Shown here: positions 46,850-58,665 of the stretch, piece after piece
How positions within the stretch are numbered: the stretch's first letter is position 1
Layout: each line of letters begins with the position of its first letter
Assembly (NCBI GenBank): GCA_021234155.1
Contig: JAJEKV010000028.1
Location: 5,246,451 to 5,310,450 of the forward strand
Length of the DNA stretch: 64,000 bases
Source of the DNA: Isoetes taiwanensis
Lineage: Eukaryota > Streptophyta > Lycopodiopsida > Isoetales > Isoetaceae
Direction: 5' to 3'
Made by a program: the position numbers and the translations under genes
Notes under the pieces: model-generated
The model's database searches: none
Seen by the model: the letters and a program-made list of their open reading frames with translations, nothing else
Told to the model about the DNA's origin: nothing

Positions 46850-49800
46850 TGATGCGCAGGATGTGGTAGAGGTTCTCGGGCCAGATCCCAAATGAAGGTG
46901 CAGAACCACCTCCATCCCGCTGGTCTTTGGCCTGATGTTCAGCCATCCCGCACCAACCCGCCCATTCTCACGCCACGATTGTGGCAGCCCAGAGGTCTAT
47001 ACAATTCATCTTGCGGGTAATCCACTCCCCGACAGGTGGGCATAGTGCGCAGCCCCTCGCTCAAACCAAAGAAGCAGCTATGCCGAAAGCCATCCGGATG
47101 CCTTCGGATACTCCCGTTCGCCAGGGTTATATAGCCAACTGAGGAACTCCTTGTCGACGCGGACCAATCACACAAATCGCTAACGTGTTTGCAATGCAAG
47201 GTCGTTTCTAAAATGAGAATCTTTTCTCCCGCGCATATCTAGCCATGGTACCTTCTCGACATATTCCTTTTAATGATATCCCACTTCGAAGTTGCCGGCG
47301 GATTGAATGCCATTTCTTCTTTTCACGCCCGGCCGGACATTAATGTGTGTCCTTGGCCCACTGGCCACATCCCATCATTCTCTCCGCCTCATCTCCACCG
47401 CTCATTCCTTCTCCATTTGTTGTTTGGGGATCTAGCCAAATTTTTTGCCTCTCAAATGTTCTCCTTGGCATCTTTCGACACCGCACCATCAATCGGTTGC
47501 AGCCTTCGCCTTATCATGCCCCTTTCGCCCACCTTTGCGGCCCTAAACCTTTTTCGATCTCTCTGGCCTTCGCTTTTTGTTCTCGTGCTTTCTTTTCTTC
47601 AAACAGGTTCCTTCTATTCCGACGCTTTTTTGGATATGCGCCCCTAAACTTTCTACACTACAAGCTTCGCTCCAAGGATGCGACTTTTTAAGTCACAGGT
47701 CTTTCGACGGCCCACCTTCGAGAGGCCCTTGTTGGTCCGAGCCCGAAGTTGCGGAACGCCACAAGCTTTACTTAATTTTCACAAATGGAGCTCCAACCCC
47801 AAATCGGTAATTGCGATTTCGCGACACATTGCTATGGTCGATGGCACCACCATTTTACTTACCTCAAAGATTTGATTTCTCGAGGTATTCCCACATCCCT
47901 TTGCAAAACCTTCGGCCTCTCTTGGGCTGCTTTACGTGACATGGATCGTCACTCGGTTGGGGCTATTGCTTATCAAGCCAACCAAAGATCGCCTCACAAA
48001 TATTGCCAAACCCCATGAGACTTTTTGTGAAGTTTCTCTGTGGCTTAAAATTGCTTGGGCATTCCATTAAGAACACCCACATCAATAAGCCGTTTTATAA
48101 TATGGTCATCACTGCCATTCACTCCACTCTGCATGTCGATTGGCCTCAGCTTTTATTCTACCGCCTTCTTCAAGAAGTAGACCGCATTCGGCTACCCCCT
48201 CCTCGCCTCTCCTCGAATTTCCGCGGGTGGCCATTTTCAGGCCCCTCATTCGCATTATCTTCCGTTCTTGAGAGCCCTTCCACTTCCCATACCTCCACTC
48301 AGCGCTCTCTGCATTCCCAGCGTCAAACTCAACAAGCTGTACCTTCACGCCAAACCTCCCCTCGTCCTGTTCAACATCAGACCACGCATGTCACTGTCTC
48401 CTCTTCTTCCTCTCAGGCCACGCCTTCCAATTCCGTCATGCCTCTCAACAATCTCGCACAAGGCAAAGAATAGGCCCTGCGCCTCCCCATCCTCGACAGC
48501 TCCTGCATAAATTCCAAAGAAGATGTTCAAGCGGCCCATGCGGCTCCATGCATCCTGTGAGGCTCTCATGATCTGGTGTTCAGCGCCCCTGGAGGCTTCC
48601 GATGTCGCTTCAAAGAGACCTTCAAGCTGCCACTGCCCATGTTCAAACCCCGAAGCCCAACTTCAAGAAAAAGCACGCTGCTCTATTACAGGCCCGTATA
48701 GATCTCACCGCTTTCAGATCGACCTCGGCCACTTACATCAGAAGCGCAGCTCCAAACCGAAATTCGGACTTATTGGAACGTAACAAGTCCAAAGATACCC
48801 TTCCGAAAGTGACAAGGAGAAACACATTGCTAAGCTAGACACCTTGTACTCGAGCTTTGTGACAATTACAAAGACTCAAGTTCAAAATCTCACCGAAGCG
48901 TGGAAGCTCGACTCACCTCCCTTTGAAGCTCGCCTTTCCACGCCACCAATCGGTTAACGCCCCTCCGCACTCGCCTTTTTGAGGCTTCAAACAAAGGTCA
49001 TCGATGACGCTGAGATTGCCACGCTTCCCTCCATACCCGGGGGCAATCCTCTTCACATGCCACGCCTCGGTAAAGGGGCCCGTGATCGGTCCCGCCTTTT
49101 GTTAGAAAAAGAGCATCGGATCCGCGGACCTTGAACATCGCCCAAAGCAGCGCTTCAATCTGGCCGAGGAGGCCCAAACCAAACAGGAGGGATATCTTGA
49201 CATTGCCACCAACATCCCTGGACTTCTACTCCTTCCAAATTATCTTGACTATGTGGTGGTCTGACGGCAAGACTTTTTTTTTTGAAATGGTACGCGCCAA
49301 TGGCAATGTTCATCAACGTACCACTCAAAAGTATGGACTTCCTTCGATCCGGCCGGATCTTTCTATAGAAGACAAGGGTTTATTTTGTGCACTCTTAGTC
49401 TTTGATCAGCTCACGGTTGAAGATCCCGGAATTAGTCATCTTCCGAAGTTGTTCAGCCCATGGCTTATGTTTTTCATGACTTCTACCGGGCGGATCTCCG
49501 TGATAAATTCCGGATGAGGCCCATCGTGGTTTTTCAAGGCAACTCGATGTCGCTTGGTTGTTATCACCAACCAACAAATATTTCCGGATCCCGCCGGGCC
49601 TCGACTTTTGAACAAGAGTACATGCCCGAATTGGCTCAAGACTTACCTCGTGGCGTGGGTTGAAACGTTGGAACAGTAAAACAAAAATCCGGGCGCACTC
49701 GATGATCTTGAGTTTGCTCTCGGGATTTATATGCAGCAAAAGACTTGGGAGGCTACAATCAACTCCATGGCCTTCGAAAGCAAGACCATTCCCACCTGGT

Positions 49801-50620
49801 TGGGTCAATCCTCCCGCCTATCAATTACTCTCTACTTTAGAATGGGACCATTGGTGTCGCGGTTCTTGATCAAAAATCTTGTTCAAACATTCGTGGACAT
49901 GGCTCGCAACCCACGCACACCCGCATGATTCCCTCTCCATATGCTTCCTTAGGAGCCCCCCCGCCCCGCCCTTTGCCTTTTCTTCCGATTGGCGCCTTCC
50001 CTTTTGGACGAAGGTCATGGATGGCCACGCCAAATTCGACTCGCCTCGAGATCTCCACGGATCTCCTGGGGGATCCCCGATTTGTCGACGCCCAATTGGG
50101 AGGATAATGCCACTTTGGACACTACTGAAAATTGGATTTACATCGGTAATGAGCGTGGGCTGGCAAACGCCCTGCCGATGCTCTTCATGGTCTTGACACC
50201 TTCTTGCGCAATGCGCCACCTCACCGGATCCTTCAAGCATAACCAAAGCCGCCAAATGGTGTTTCGTGTCGCTCTCAAATGCATCCTCGGCTGCCATCAC
50301 GCTCTTTAAATAGGCGCCCAATCTTTCATCGCAATCCGAATGCCGGCTCGGCGGTTTTCGGTCTTCAAACTTGCCTTCTCATGGAGTGCCGGGTTTGTTC
50401 CTTCGGCCGCCCATGCCGCCTCGAAGACATGGTGCGCTCTCACTTCCTCATTGAGGCCCATCCCGCCTCTAGGGCTCCAACACCCCGGACGCTCTTCAAA
50501 CACGCCAGACCTCATTGCTCATTACCATAATGGCGCCTCACCTCATTCCCATGAGGATCACTTTTCCGACCGCCGGTTTCCCACCTTCTAAGCACTTCCT
50601 CCTTTTTCTCGACCGAGTGT
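46850..50620 (+). other. Long 3' region of the gypsy element, unrecognised
   Basis: 3.8 kb between the integrase and the polypurine tract. Several plus-strand frames of 100-190 codons are open but shift repeatedly. Protein-like patches such as HCYGRWHHHFTYLKDLISRG (about 47835) and LDFYSFQIILTMWWSDG (about 49215) suggest a further damaged ORF. I recognise no domain. It could be a captured host sequence or an additional element ORF. Confidence 0.5.
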
Positions 50621-50623
50621 CAT

Positions 50624-50635
50624 TTGGTGGGGGGA
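50624..50635 (+). promoter_or_regulatory. Gypsy polypurine tract
   Basis: TTGGTGGGGGGAG lies immediately before the 3' LTR start. No such tract precedes LTR A or LTR C, which fits their being a 5' LTR and a solo LTR. Confidence 0.75.
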
Positions 50636-51229
50636 GGTTAGTCCCCAGGCCTCCCGGTTCGTGACTATTCATGCATAATGACGGACTGTGGCAAGCTCAA
50701 GGATCCACAGACAGCATGGGTCAGCCATCAAAGGCTCAGAGAAGACCAAGCAAGCAGACCACGCAAGCCAAAGCTCAAGGCCCGTCAACAAGAGGCGCCC
50801 GCCAGACAAGTGATGACCCGTCACCGCCTCGTGTCGGGTCCACCATGATTCTAGGCATTTCAAGAGGCACCGCCAACATTCCTCAGAAATCAGCCTCCTT
50901 CCGTGAGTCGGCACCGAGATCAGTCCGAGTGTCTATATTGGGCCAGAGGCCATTGTACTATATATATGAGTAGAGCTAGCATATGATGGCTAGATGAGTT
51001 TTGAGTCTTGTCTCTTTTCAGTCTTCTCTCAATTACGAGAGCTCATGTATGTTCATCATTGATATCAAGGAAGCATATCATTTTCCTCTCATTGTTCTTT
51101 TCTGTTCCGTTTTCTTCTTCTTGTTCTTTTCTTGCAAATCCCACGTGACATAGTCCCGAGATTCTCCTGTTAGATCCAAGGGTCCTCCACAGGGCTTCTT
51201 TGGGGAGTTCAGAACCAGGACCCCAAACA
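50636..51229 (+). repeat. Ty3/gypsy LTR B (3' LTR)
   Basis: Direct repeat of LTRs A and C. The first base pair reads GG where the others read TG. It is followed not by host flank but by internal leader and gag sequence, so it also sits in a 5'-LTR context. Confidence 0.85.
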
Positions 51230-52318
51230 CCGCCGCCCCACCTAGGTCTGATTCGTTTTCCCTTCTTAAATGCGCCATGTTCCGTCCAGAAACTTCACGC
51301 CCGGAAGAACTTCTTTCCCGAGCGGCGCGCTCGATTGAGCGCCATCATCGATGAGGAAGCTGTTGCGTGACATGTATGGATCTCGCTTATGACATTGAGG
51401 GGGCCACATTGGTCCTAGGGCTCACCGGCGCCACCCACCCCTCGTGGTCATGTCTCGGTCCAAATTCTCCAGCCTCAAGCGTGCAAACATTGCTCACGGA
51501 CCTCGCCTCCTCATCACTATCCGAGCCCTATCCAGGCTCCCAATCGCTCAACCTTACTTTCATACCTAACATGCCTTCATCCATCACTCTTCCGGCCATA
51601 CCGCTTCCTTCACAACCATCATCTCCACGGGTGGACGGGGATATCCACATGTCTCTTTTGCTCCTCCCCCCAGAATTTCCCTTCCCTACCTTTCCCACCG
51701 CTCTTCCCCGCTTACAATCTTCTGAGACCTCAAACCCAATGATCGCACCTCCAAGACCCCCACCTCGACCACCCCTTGGTGGGGTCTTTCGGACCATACC
51801 CCTCCAACTCCACCTCAATATCCTCACTATCATGTTCCGTCCCAGCCCTCGCTAATGTGACCCTCTACCTTTCGTGACCCTTAGGCGACTTATCCCACCT
51901 TTGGCAACACGAAAGGCAAACCTTTAGACCAAAGTGCTCAGGCCCACATGGAAGAATTTGAGGCTCGCTGGTCCCGAATGGTCATCGCGCAACCTCAACT
52001 GAAATTCCACATCTTTTCCACCACATTGCGTGGCTCCCCTCATCAATGGCTCATGTCCAACAAAAGTCACTGGAAACAAGATTGGTCCGAAATGAAAACT
52101 GCTTTTCTTTCTCACTATGGGACCACGGATGATGATCAACTTCATCTCAAGCAACTCAATGACCTTCAACAAGAGCCCACACTGAAGTTCCGCCTCGGAT
52201 TTTGCGGACCGCTCTTCACATTCTCGCTTTCGAAGAAACTCAAGGGAGTACCCCTACACGTAGAGCGGATCTTGGTCTGGTTTCTCCAAGGACTTCCTCC
52301 AGCTATCAGACTCATGAC
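51230..52318 (+). pseudogene. Gypsy leader and gag fragment after LTR B
   Basis: Matches the start of the internal region after LTR A (leader from CCGCCGCC, then gag). The 51948-52318 frame is open: MEEFEARWSRMV, HQWLMSNKSHWKQDWSEMK, DQLHLKQLNDLQQEP. It stops abruptly at CTCATGACT, where the DUF7869-like copy B begins. This is the right junction of the 15-kb duplication. Confidence 0.82.
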
Positions 52319-55300
52319 TGAGGAGTGATGAGAGAGGGATCCAGGACGTCATCATATTCATTTATGCCATCCTCATCACCTTCACTTCTTTCACTGTCAC
52401 TCGAGGAAGTGCTTGAGTTATCTTCCTCATCACTATCAACAGATGGTGAAGCATTGCCACCACCTTCTTCATCCTCTTCTTCGTAATTACAAGCTTTTTT
52501 AAGCAAATTGATAGTCCTCTGGCATAGACGATCGTCAGATTTCAATTTAAAATCATAGTACAATATAGTCACGTCATTAAGGTTCGGCTCATCCCTACAA
52601 CCCACCTTCTTGGACTTTCTCCCTTTTCCTTGGCTTCTCATTTCTAACTCATATCTACCTTCAAAAGCATTTTCTGAGCGTGTTGCAAGCCAATGGATCT
52701 TGAGTTTAGTGACTAAGCCTTCCTCCTTGACTGTGTCAAGCACTTTTGCTATCCAGAAAGGTCGACCTTTGTCATCCTCCTCAGTTGGAAGAGCAATTAG
52801 CATACCTTTGGTAATTTCTGTGATATTAACTTGAGGCTCATTCCTGCGTCTTGGTCCGAGGTACATGACTCGATCCTCGTCTTCTTCTACTGCAGGTGCT
52901 AATGTAGCATTGCTTGGACCTGCTTGGTGCTGGGGTTGATGGAAGGTGTTAGGCCATTGAAATGGTTCTTGCAACTGTCTTAGAGCTATGTTTTGTACAA
53001 CAATTTTCTGTTTGAGAAAGAAATTACTCCACCACATCCGATCTTCTTCTGAGAAAATTCCATTTTCAATGGCTTTTAAGGATGACACTGGGGTACTTTT
53101 CTTCTGCTTGGACTCCTTAGGATTTTTGAGAGGAAGTTGCTCAGCACGTTCTATGAAGGAAGTGTCTGGAATATATTTAAGGAAGCGTAATCCCTCTGGT
53201 GGACTCCAGTCCTTAGTTGTGGTATACTTCTTCCCCTGTAAGAAGCTTTGGCCATCCCTCAAGTAGAACTTGATGTGATGTTGGAAGATGAGATCATTCA
53301 ACTTGTTCACAGCTTGTTCTCTGTCTGAACGTTGAGAGAAAACAAACTCTCTGAAATCAGCAGTCTCTTTAAGAAGATCGATCACTGGAGTGGGAATGTA
53401 AGAATCTTCAATAATTCGAACTAAAGTAGGAAGAGAAAAAGCCTTCTTCCCTCTAAGGCGCACAGAAAATCTGCTGAACATTTGGTCAATCTGATCATGA
53501 GTGTGGCCTACAAGTAAGAAACCGAGCTTCCCTTTTCTAAAGATCCCTAGCTCCACTAACATGGCACAATAAGCAAAGCACTGGTAGTATTGTCAAGTTG
53601 CAGGTAAAGCACTGGTGGTAACTGCTCTTGCTCGCACAGGACCTTGTTAAGAATTGTAATTGTGAGGTTCGGGTCACCATGCAAGTTTGGATACGTCAAA
53701 AATACTTTGCACTTTAGACTTTCTTTGAAGACCATAGCTCCTACAAGGTGGACCTTAACAAAACATTCCTCTGGCACATCTTTAGGAATGTTCAAGAAAT
53801 GGGGTAGAGTAGTTTTTTTTTTATCCATTCCATCAATCACAACAGACATATATTGCAGTGGACGTTCAAGGGCTTTTTTTCTGTGCTTAGCAAGCTTTCT
53901 TCTCTCTGCTGCTTGTTGTTCACGATGTCTGGCAAGGTTCTGTTGCACAATATCTGTAAAAGAAATCAGGTCAAAGCATTTTCTTTAAAATAAGTGAGAG
54001 ATTGGAGAGCATGAGCTTACTTCTTTCGACCTCTGTCTTTGCAGTTTCTCGTTGACTCTTTAATTCTGCACACCTTGAGCAAACAGACATTCTATGTCTC
54101 CTGGGAATTTTCACAAGACCGAATTCACTTTTCCACAGTCTGGTGAAGTGTGAGTAAGAGATGTGCTGAAGCTGAGTGCAAGTCTCTTTGTACTCATTAA
54201 AAACATCTTTTTTGGTGATGTTATCAGTTAAATGATACATGTTGTTATTAGGCAGCTTCTCACATGTTTCTCTAAAATATTTCTCCATCCATGACACAGC
54301 AGCAAGGGCATGCATGGTTACAACTCTTCTTGGTGTCCACAATGATCATCAATTGCTGGATTTTTGTCCAGTCTCTTGTGTATTCTAGACATTCTGGTGG
54401 ACCCTAAACGGTGGACAACCATAAAGCATTTCTGGCAAACTTCTTTACGGTTAATGTAGTGCACGAAGGTGTTGCGGTCTGATCTTACATGATAGGCCAA
54501 GTAGGCATTCTGGTCAGCCAATGTCATTGAAGTGTAGTTGTCTCTAATTGCTCGTAATTTAGACATGTTAAATTTGTTGATGCAACCCAATGAGCAGCAT
54601 TTACTTCTTAAAAGTCTTCTCATTTTATGCTCGTCCATAAGGTTTCTTCTTCTTACAGAGGAGCATGCTCTCAAACCATAATCCACCGTGAATTTCTTGG
54701 TGGACTGGCTAGAGAATGTGTAATCTCGTTGCATCTCGTTTGTGTCTTCATCTTCTGAAGAGAGTTCTACTCTGGGGGTGACCTCCTCTACCCTTAGTGG
54801 TGTGCTTGTAGAGGAGAACAAACCACGTGAAGTTGTACCCGGATAAGGCAGAGGTACAGTGTTGAATGAAGGAGATGGGCCACCATATGATGTGCCAGCG
54901 AATGTTGCAGCTTCTTCACAAGGAGTTCGTTCAAACATGTCTCTTAGAGCCGACTGAAATCCTGCAAACCCATGTGTCACCACGGTTGTGTGAAGAGGAG
55001 TAGATGCTGCAAGGTCGTCTTCATTTGTAGTGAAATCGTGGTGGGAGAAGCGATGGAGAATCTCGCAGACTTCGGAACGTGCTGTACTCCTTGTTTGTGT
55101 AAGCGAAAAGGAGAAACTACAAATGGCTGAGGTAGTCTGTTTCGAAAAATTTGCTGTTCGAGCCTTTGTAGTGTCGGGGGATGGTACAAATGGTGGTGGA
55201 AGATTTCTACGTGCAACAGGTGAGGCTGTGAAAGGAGGTGGCAGCCGGTTTCCTACTGGACTTGGAGAGGGTTGGAAAGGTGGTGGCAGTCTACTAGTTA

Positions 55301-55445
55301 CTGGACTCGGAGTGTCTTCAAGAAGCAAGAAAGACTTTGTCGAGGTAGAAGTTGAAGAAGCATCTCCGTCTTGTGTTCCATCTGAAGTAGAGGTACTTGG
55401 GCAAACAAATGGTGGTGGAAGTTTGTTCACGAAGCGGTTAACCAT
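52312..55445 (-). pseudogene. DUF7869-like transposase-type gene, copy B (mostly open)
   Basis: Minus strand. The ATG at 55443-55445 follows a splice acceptor (ATTTTTTGCAG), so a further 5' exon lay upstream. The N-terminal 150 residues carry four LPPPF repeats and Ser/Thr-rich linkers. Next comes a Cys-rich module (CCSLGCINKF, CQKCFMVVHRLG). After an intron (53954-54020, 67 bp) the core shows YMSVVIDGMDKKKTTLP, LYLQLDN and FLLVGHTHDQIDQMFSRFS, the hallmarks I recall for DUF7869, possibly a DDE-type nuclease fold (inference). Breaks are a frameshift near 54330 and a small deletion/frameshift near 53585 that removes the segment after LQLDN. The last residues come from the gag junction. Function in any organism is unproven. 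Confidence 0.75.
53954..54020 (-). other. Intron in the DUF7869-like gene
   Basis: GTAAGCTCATG at the donor and TTTCTTTTACAG at the acceptor on the minus strand, joining CAELKSQ..TEVERS to the QQNLARHREQQ exon. It is conserved in copy A. Confidence 0.8.
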
Positions 55446-55500
55446 GTTAAACAACTGCAAAAAATTGTGGACTTGTTAGTAACTCACAAGTCGGTTGGAC

Positions 55501-56094
55501 TGTTAGTCTTGTGCCTCCTGGTTCAGGACTATTCATGCATACGACGGACCAGGTCAAGCTCAAGGATCCACAGACAGGCATGGGTCAGCCATCAAAGGCT
55601 CAGCAGAAGACCAAGCAGCAGACCACGCAGTCAAAGCCTGCGTCCGTCAACAAGAGGTGCCGCTCAGACAAGTGATGACCCGTCACCGCCCGTGTCAGCG
55701 TCAGCGTGATTCTAGGCATTTCAAGAGGCACCGCCAACATTCCTGCAAATCAGGCCTCCTTCCAGGAGTCGGCACCGAGATCAGTCCGAGTGTCTATATT
55801 GGGCCAGAGGCCATTGTACTATATATATGAGTAGAGCTAGCATATGATGGCTAGATGAGTTTTGAGTCTTGTCTCTTTTCAGTCTTCTCTCAATTGCGAG
55901 AGCTCATGTATGTTCATCATTGATATCAAGGAAGCATATCATTTTCCTCTCATTGTTCTTTTCTGTTCCGTTTTCTTCTTCTTGTTCTTTTCTTGCAAAT
56001 CCCGCGTGACATAGTCCCCAGGATTCTCCTGTTAGATCCAAGGGTCCTCACAGAGGGCTGTCTTGCAGGAGTTCCCGAACCCAGACCCCAAACA
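55501..56094 (+). repeat. Ty3/gypsy LTR C, solo LTR with 5-bp TSD
   Basis: 594 bp, TGTTAGTC to CCCCAAACA. Flanked by TGGAC at 55496-55500 and 56095-56099, a clean target-site duplication, with no internal element sequence on either side. Removing it joins the DUF7869-like sequence directly to the methyltransferase locus. Confidence 0.88.
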
Positions 56095-56099
56095 TGGAC

Positions 56100-56379
56100 T
56101 AATGATATTCGAGAATACAAATGCTATTCCGGAATACTATTTTGTGTGCAGCATTTGCTATGTGTGTGAATGGATGCTATTCCAGAATACACTTGTCCAG
56201 AGTGTTTGGACAAGACGTATTCCGCATCACATAGAAAAACACAACTGACAGTGGCCTACCTTTAAAAAGGAAATTTGAGCGCCTCAGTTGCGTATTCCGC
56301 TTTCAAAGTTTTAGTCGTCAGCCCGAGCGTCTTCCGACCTATATTGATTTGCTGTATTCCGATTTACATAGCGAAAATA
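56100..56379. promoter_or_regulatory. Putative divergent promoter with GAATAC-type motifs
   Basis: Contains full or half copies of the TATTCYRGAATA palindrome at about 56103, 56121, 56177, 56209, 56291 and 56354. It lies between the first exon of the ParB-methyltransferase gene (ATG 56380) and the DUF7869-like gene on the other strand. A possible minus-strand splice donor (GGTAGGCC) is at about 56250. Direct evidence for transcription starts is lacking. Confidence 0.5.
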
Positions 56380-56446
56380 ATGGACAGGTAAGCATGTAAA
56401 GTACATAGTACGTCTTTTGTGTGTTTCCTGATTTACTTTTGTAGGC

Positions 56447-56546
56447 CAAAGTGTATTCCAGAATACACTTTGCCCTTCAGGCGAAGTGCAAAGAATACAC
56501 TTTGCACTTCGCTTGAAGGGCAAAGTGTATTTTGGAATACATTTTG
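56447..56546. repeat. 100-bp near-perfect hairpin in intron 1 of the methyltransferase gene
   Basis: Two 47-base arms with three mismatches around a 6-base centre. Each arm contains a copy of the GTGTATTCYRGAATACAC palindrome, so the site occurs as palindromes within a palindrome. The arms continue as TTTGCCCTTCAGGCGAAGTG. Confidence 0.9.
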
Positions 56547-56570
56547 CCTGTCTCATTGAAAACACTTGTT

Positions 56571-56641
56571 TTTTTAGCCTAAACATACCACTTTTTAGCT
56601 AAAACAGACCACTTTTTAGGTTAAACATACCACATTTTAGT
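56571..56641 (+). repeat. Three tandem units of about 23 bp in intron 1
   Basis: Units of the type TTTTTAGCTAAAACAGACCAC with small changes. No function inferred. Confidence 0.7.
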
Positions 56642-58524
56642 CCAATTAAAGCATGAAAAATCGAGTTAGAGGGACAATATTTTTGCTTGTTTTCCTGCCT
56701 TTTGCTGGGCTTTAGGGCAGAAGATTAGGAAATCTTATTCTGGAATATAGTTTTCGTCCCATTTAATGTCTTAACATTGTTGTTTTAAACATTTCAGTGG
56801 CAGACAAGAAGGAAGCAAGAGGGCACCAAAAAAAACTCTTAAGCTCAGGCGGCCACACCCAATGAAGCAGACCACTGACACGGACGAGCCTGCGATTTAT
56901 GAAAACTTTCAAACGCAATGGTTCGTAACCAGGGGTGCAGGCGGAAAATACAGCACACTGATGTTTCTACATGTCTGCAAGAGTGCTGGGAACAAACGGT
57001 ACGCGGACTCCGAGTTTCTTAACCTGGGGACAATAAAAGAGGTCTCCGAGGTTGCCGGACAAGGAGGTCAGGCGGGGAAGCTATCCTTCAAGACCTCCCA
57101 GGGATTCATTGTCGTAGACATCGCAAGCTTCAGAATTGTCAGTGTGCAACCACAGCCACTGTACAAATTCATTTCACACTACCGGACCAAACGAAGCCTG
57201 GCTACAATATTTAGACAGGTTTGTTCTAATACGAGCGAGGACTTTCCTGTCAGTGAGTCCGAGCAATCAGATGGAGGAAGATCACAATCATCACCTTCTG
57301 CTAGTACTTCTGGGAGGGAAAGATGGAGATTCCGAAGAAGAAGAAGTGGAAAACCCATCAGAGCAGCCAAGGAAACTTAGCAGGCCAAGAGACACCATAG
57401 CTGCTAAGGAACCAAAGAAGCGGAAAGTACAGCAGCTGGAAATTGCAGAAATCTCCGAGGAAAGCTCAAAAAAACAAAAGGGAAAAGGAAAAGCTCCTGG
57501 GGTAGCAATAAAAGAAAAGAAGGTTGATAAGACCTCCGAAAGAATGGAGATAATAAACAAAGAGAAATTTGTACAAGGGATGATCTATCTTCCAGTGACT
57601 TGCGTGAAGCTGCCCCCGAAGAATGAAGCTGGTGAAAGGCCGCTTCAGGTTCAAAAAATTTATGCCGACCACTTAAGGAACCTGAAGGACAGAATTAGGA
57701 GCAATCCAAATGCTCATGTGGCCCCAATAGTTGTCTTTGTTGACAGGGAGCAATGTAAAACCCCCCAAGACTATGACAGAGAAAATGCAGACATATACAC
57801 TCACTACGTCTTGGGAGGAAATCATAGCTTCAAGGCAAGAAGGCAGCTGTACAAAAAAAAGAAGAACCCCAGGTACCTCTCCGTCCTGTGTGCCATTTAC
57901 TGTGGTCTTGCCGACGAAGAAGCAAAAATCGTTGCCAACACCCACAACGCTGACAACGAATACAAACTAAATATGAGCTTCGTCGACAAGATCCGGTTTA
58001 TGCACAGGGAGTATATGATATTTTAAAAAAAATATGGAGAAGATTTAAAGAAACCAGCATACTCTTTAGAACTGAAGGAAGCGTGCGCTGTGGAGTGCTG
58101 CCTCAAGTACGACGAGGCTAATAAATGGCAGTCTCTCATACCGCATGACAACTGGTTTCAACTAGCCTTTAGAGACGGCAGGGTAAGTTTCTTTTTTATT
58201 CTGGAATAATCTTGCTGCCCTCCCATTGACCTCGTTTATTACTGTGCAGATATGGGACCTACAAAACGAAATTTTTACCATGTTCGAGCGTGGTGAATTA
58301 AAAAGTAAAGGAAAGGTCTTAGAAAAGAAGAAAGGTTCTGACGTCCCAAAGAAGGAAATGACGATAACTGTCTGGAGAGAAATGCAGGGCTTTACAGACA
58401 TGGACATACTCGAAAGGCTACTGCAGAAGGTCGTAGATAAAGAATTTACGCTTGAAGAGATGTCCAAGGAGCTGCACAAGTAAGAACGACAGAACACGTT
58501 TAAATTTTCCTTCCGTAGCACGAA

Positions 58525-58665
58525 GTGTATTCCAGAATATACTTTAGCTCAGCATGTGGGCTGAGTGTATTCCGAAATACACTTTTGGTTTTGCGGGAAG
58601 CCAAGGTGTATTCCGGAATACACTTCGGCTTCTGTGGGTAGTCCAAAATGTATTCTGGAATACAC
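58525..58665. repeat. Phased palindrome array in intron 3 of the methyltransferase gene
   Basis: Four copies of GTGTATTCCGGAATACAC or close variants start at 58525, 58565, 58606 and 58648 (spacing 40, 41, 42 bp, near four helical turns). The third is a perfect 18-bp palindrome. The first two linkers can fold back on themselves (CTCAGC..GCTGAG, TTGG..CCAA). A half-site (TTTTCGGAATACAG) follows at about 58696. Confidence 0.9.

Larger units (their letters stand above)
40357..51229 (+). mobile_element. Ty3/gypsy retrotransposon, 10.9 kb, reading frames destroyed
   Basis: Two LTRs enclose gag, protease, RT, RNase H and integrase in gypsy order, plus an unusual 3.8 kb between integrase and the 3' LTR. 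No frame stays open for more than 250 codons in the coding region. A polypurine tract precedes the 3' LTR. The sequence is depleted of clean CAG/CTG-containing motifs relative to the related fragment downstream. Confidence 0.88.

Noticed and set aside
58525-58665. Plain heat-shock elements of a stress gene
   Set aside because: Not fully excluded, because TTCNNGAA fits. But the 18-bp symmetry, intronic placement and phasing go beyond a typical HSE, so it is kept as an alternative only.
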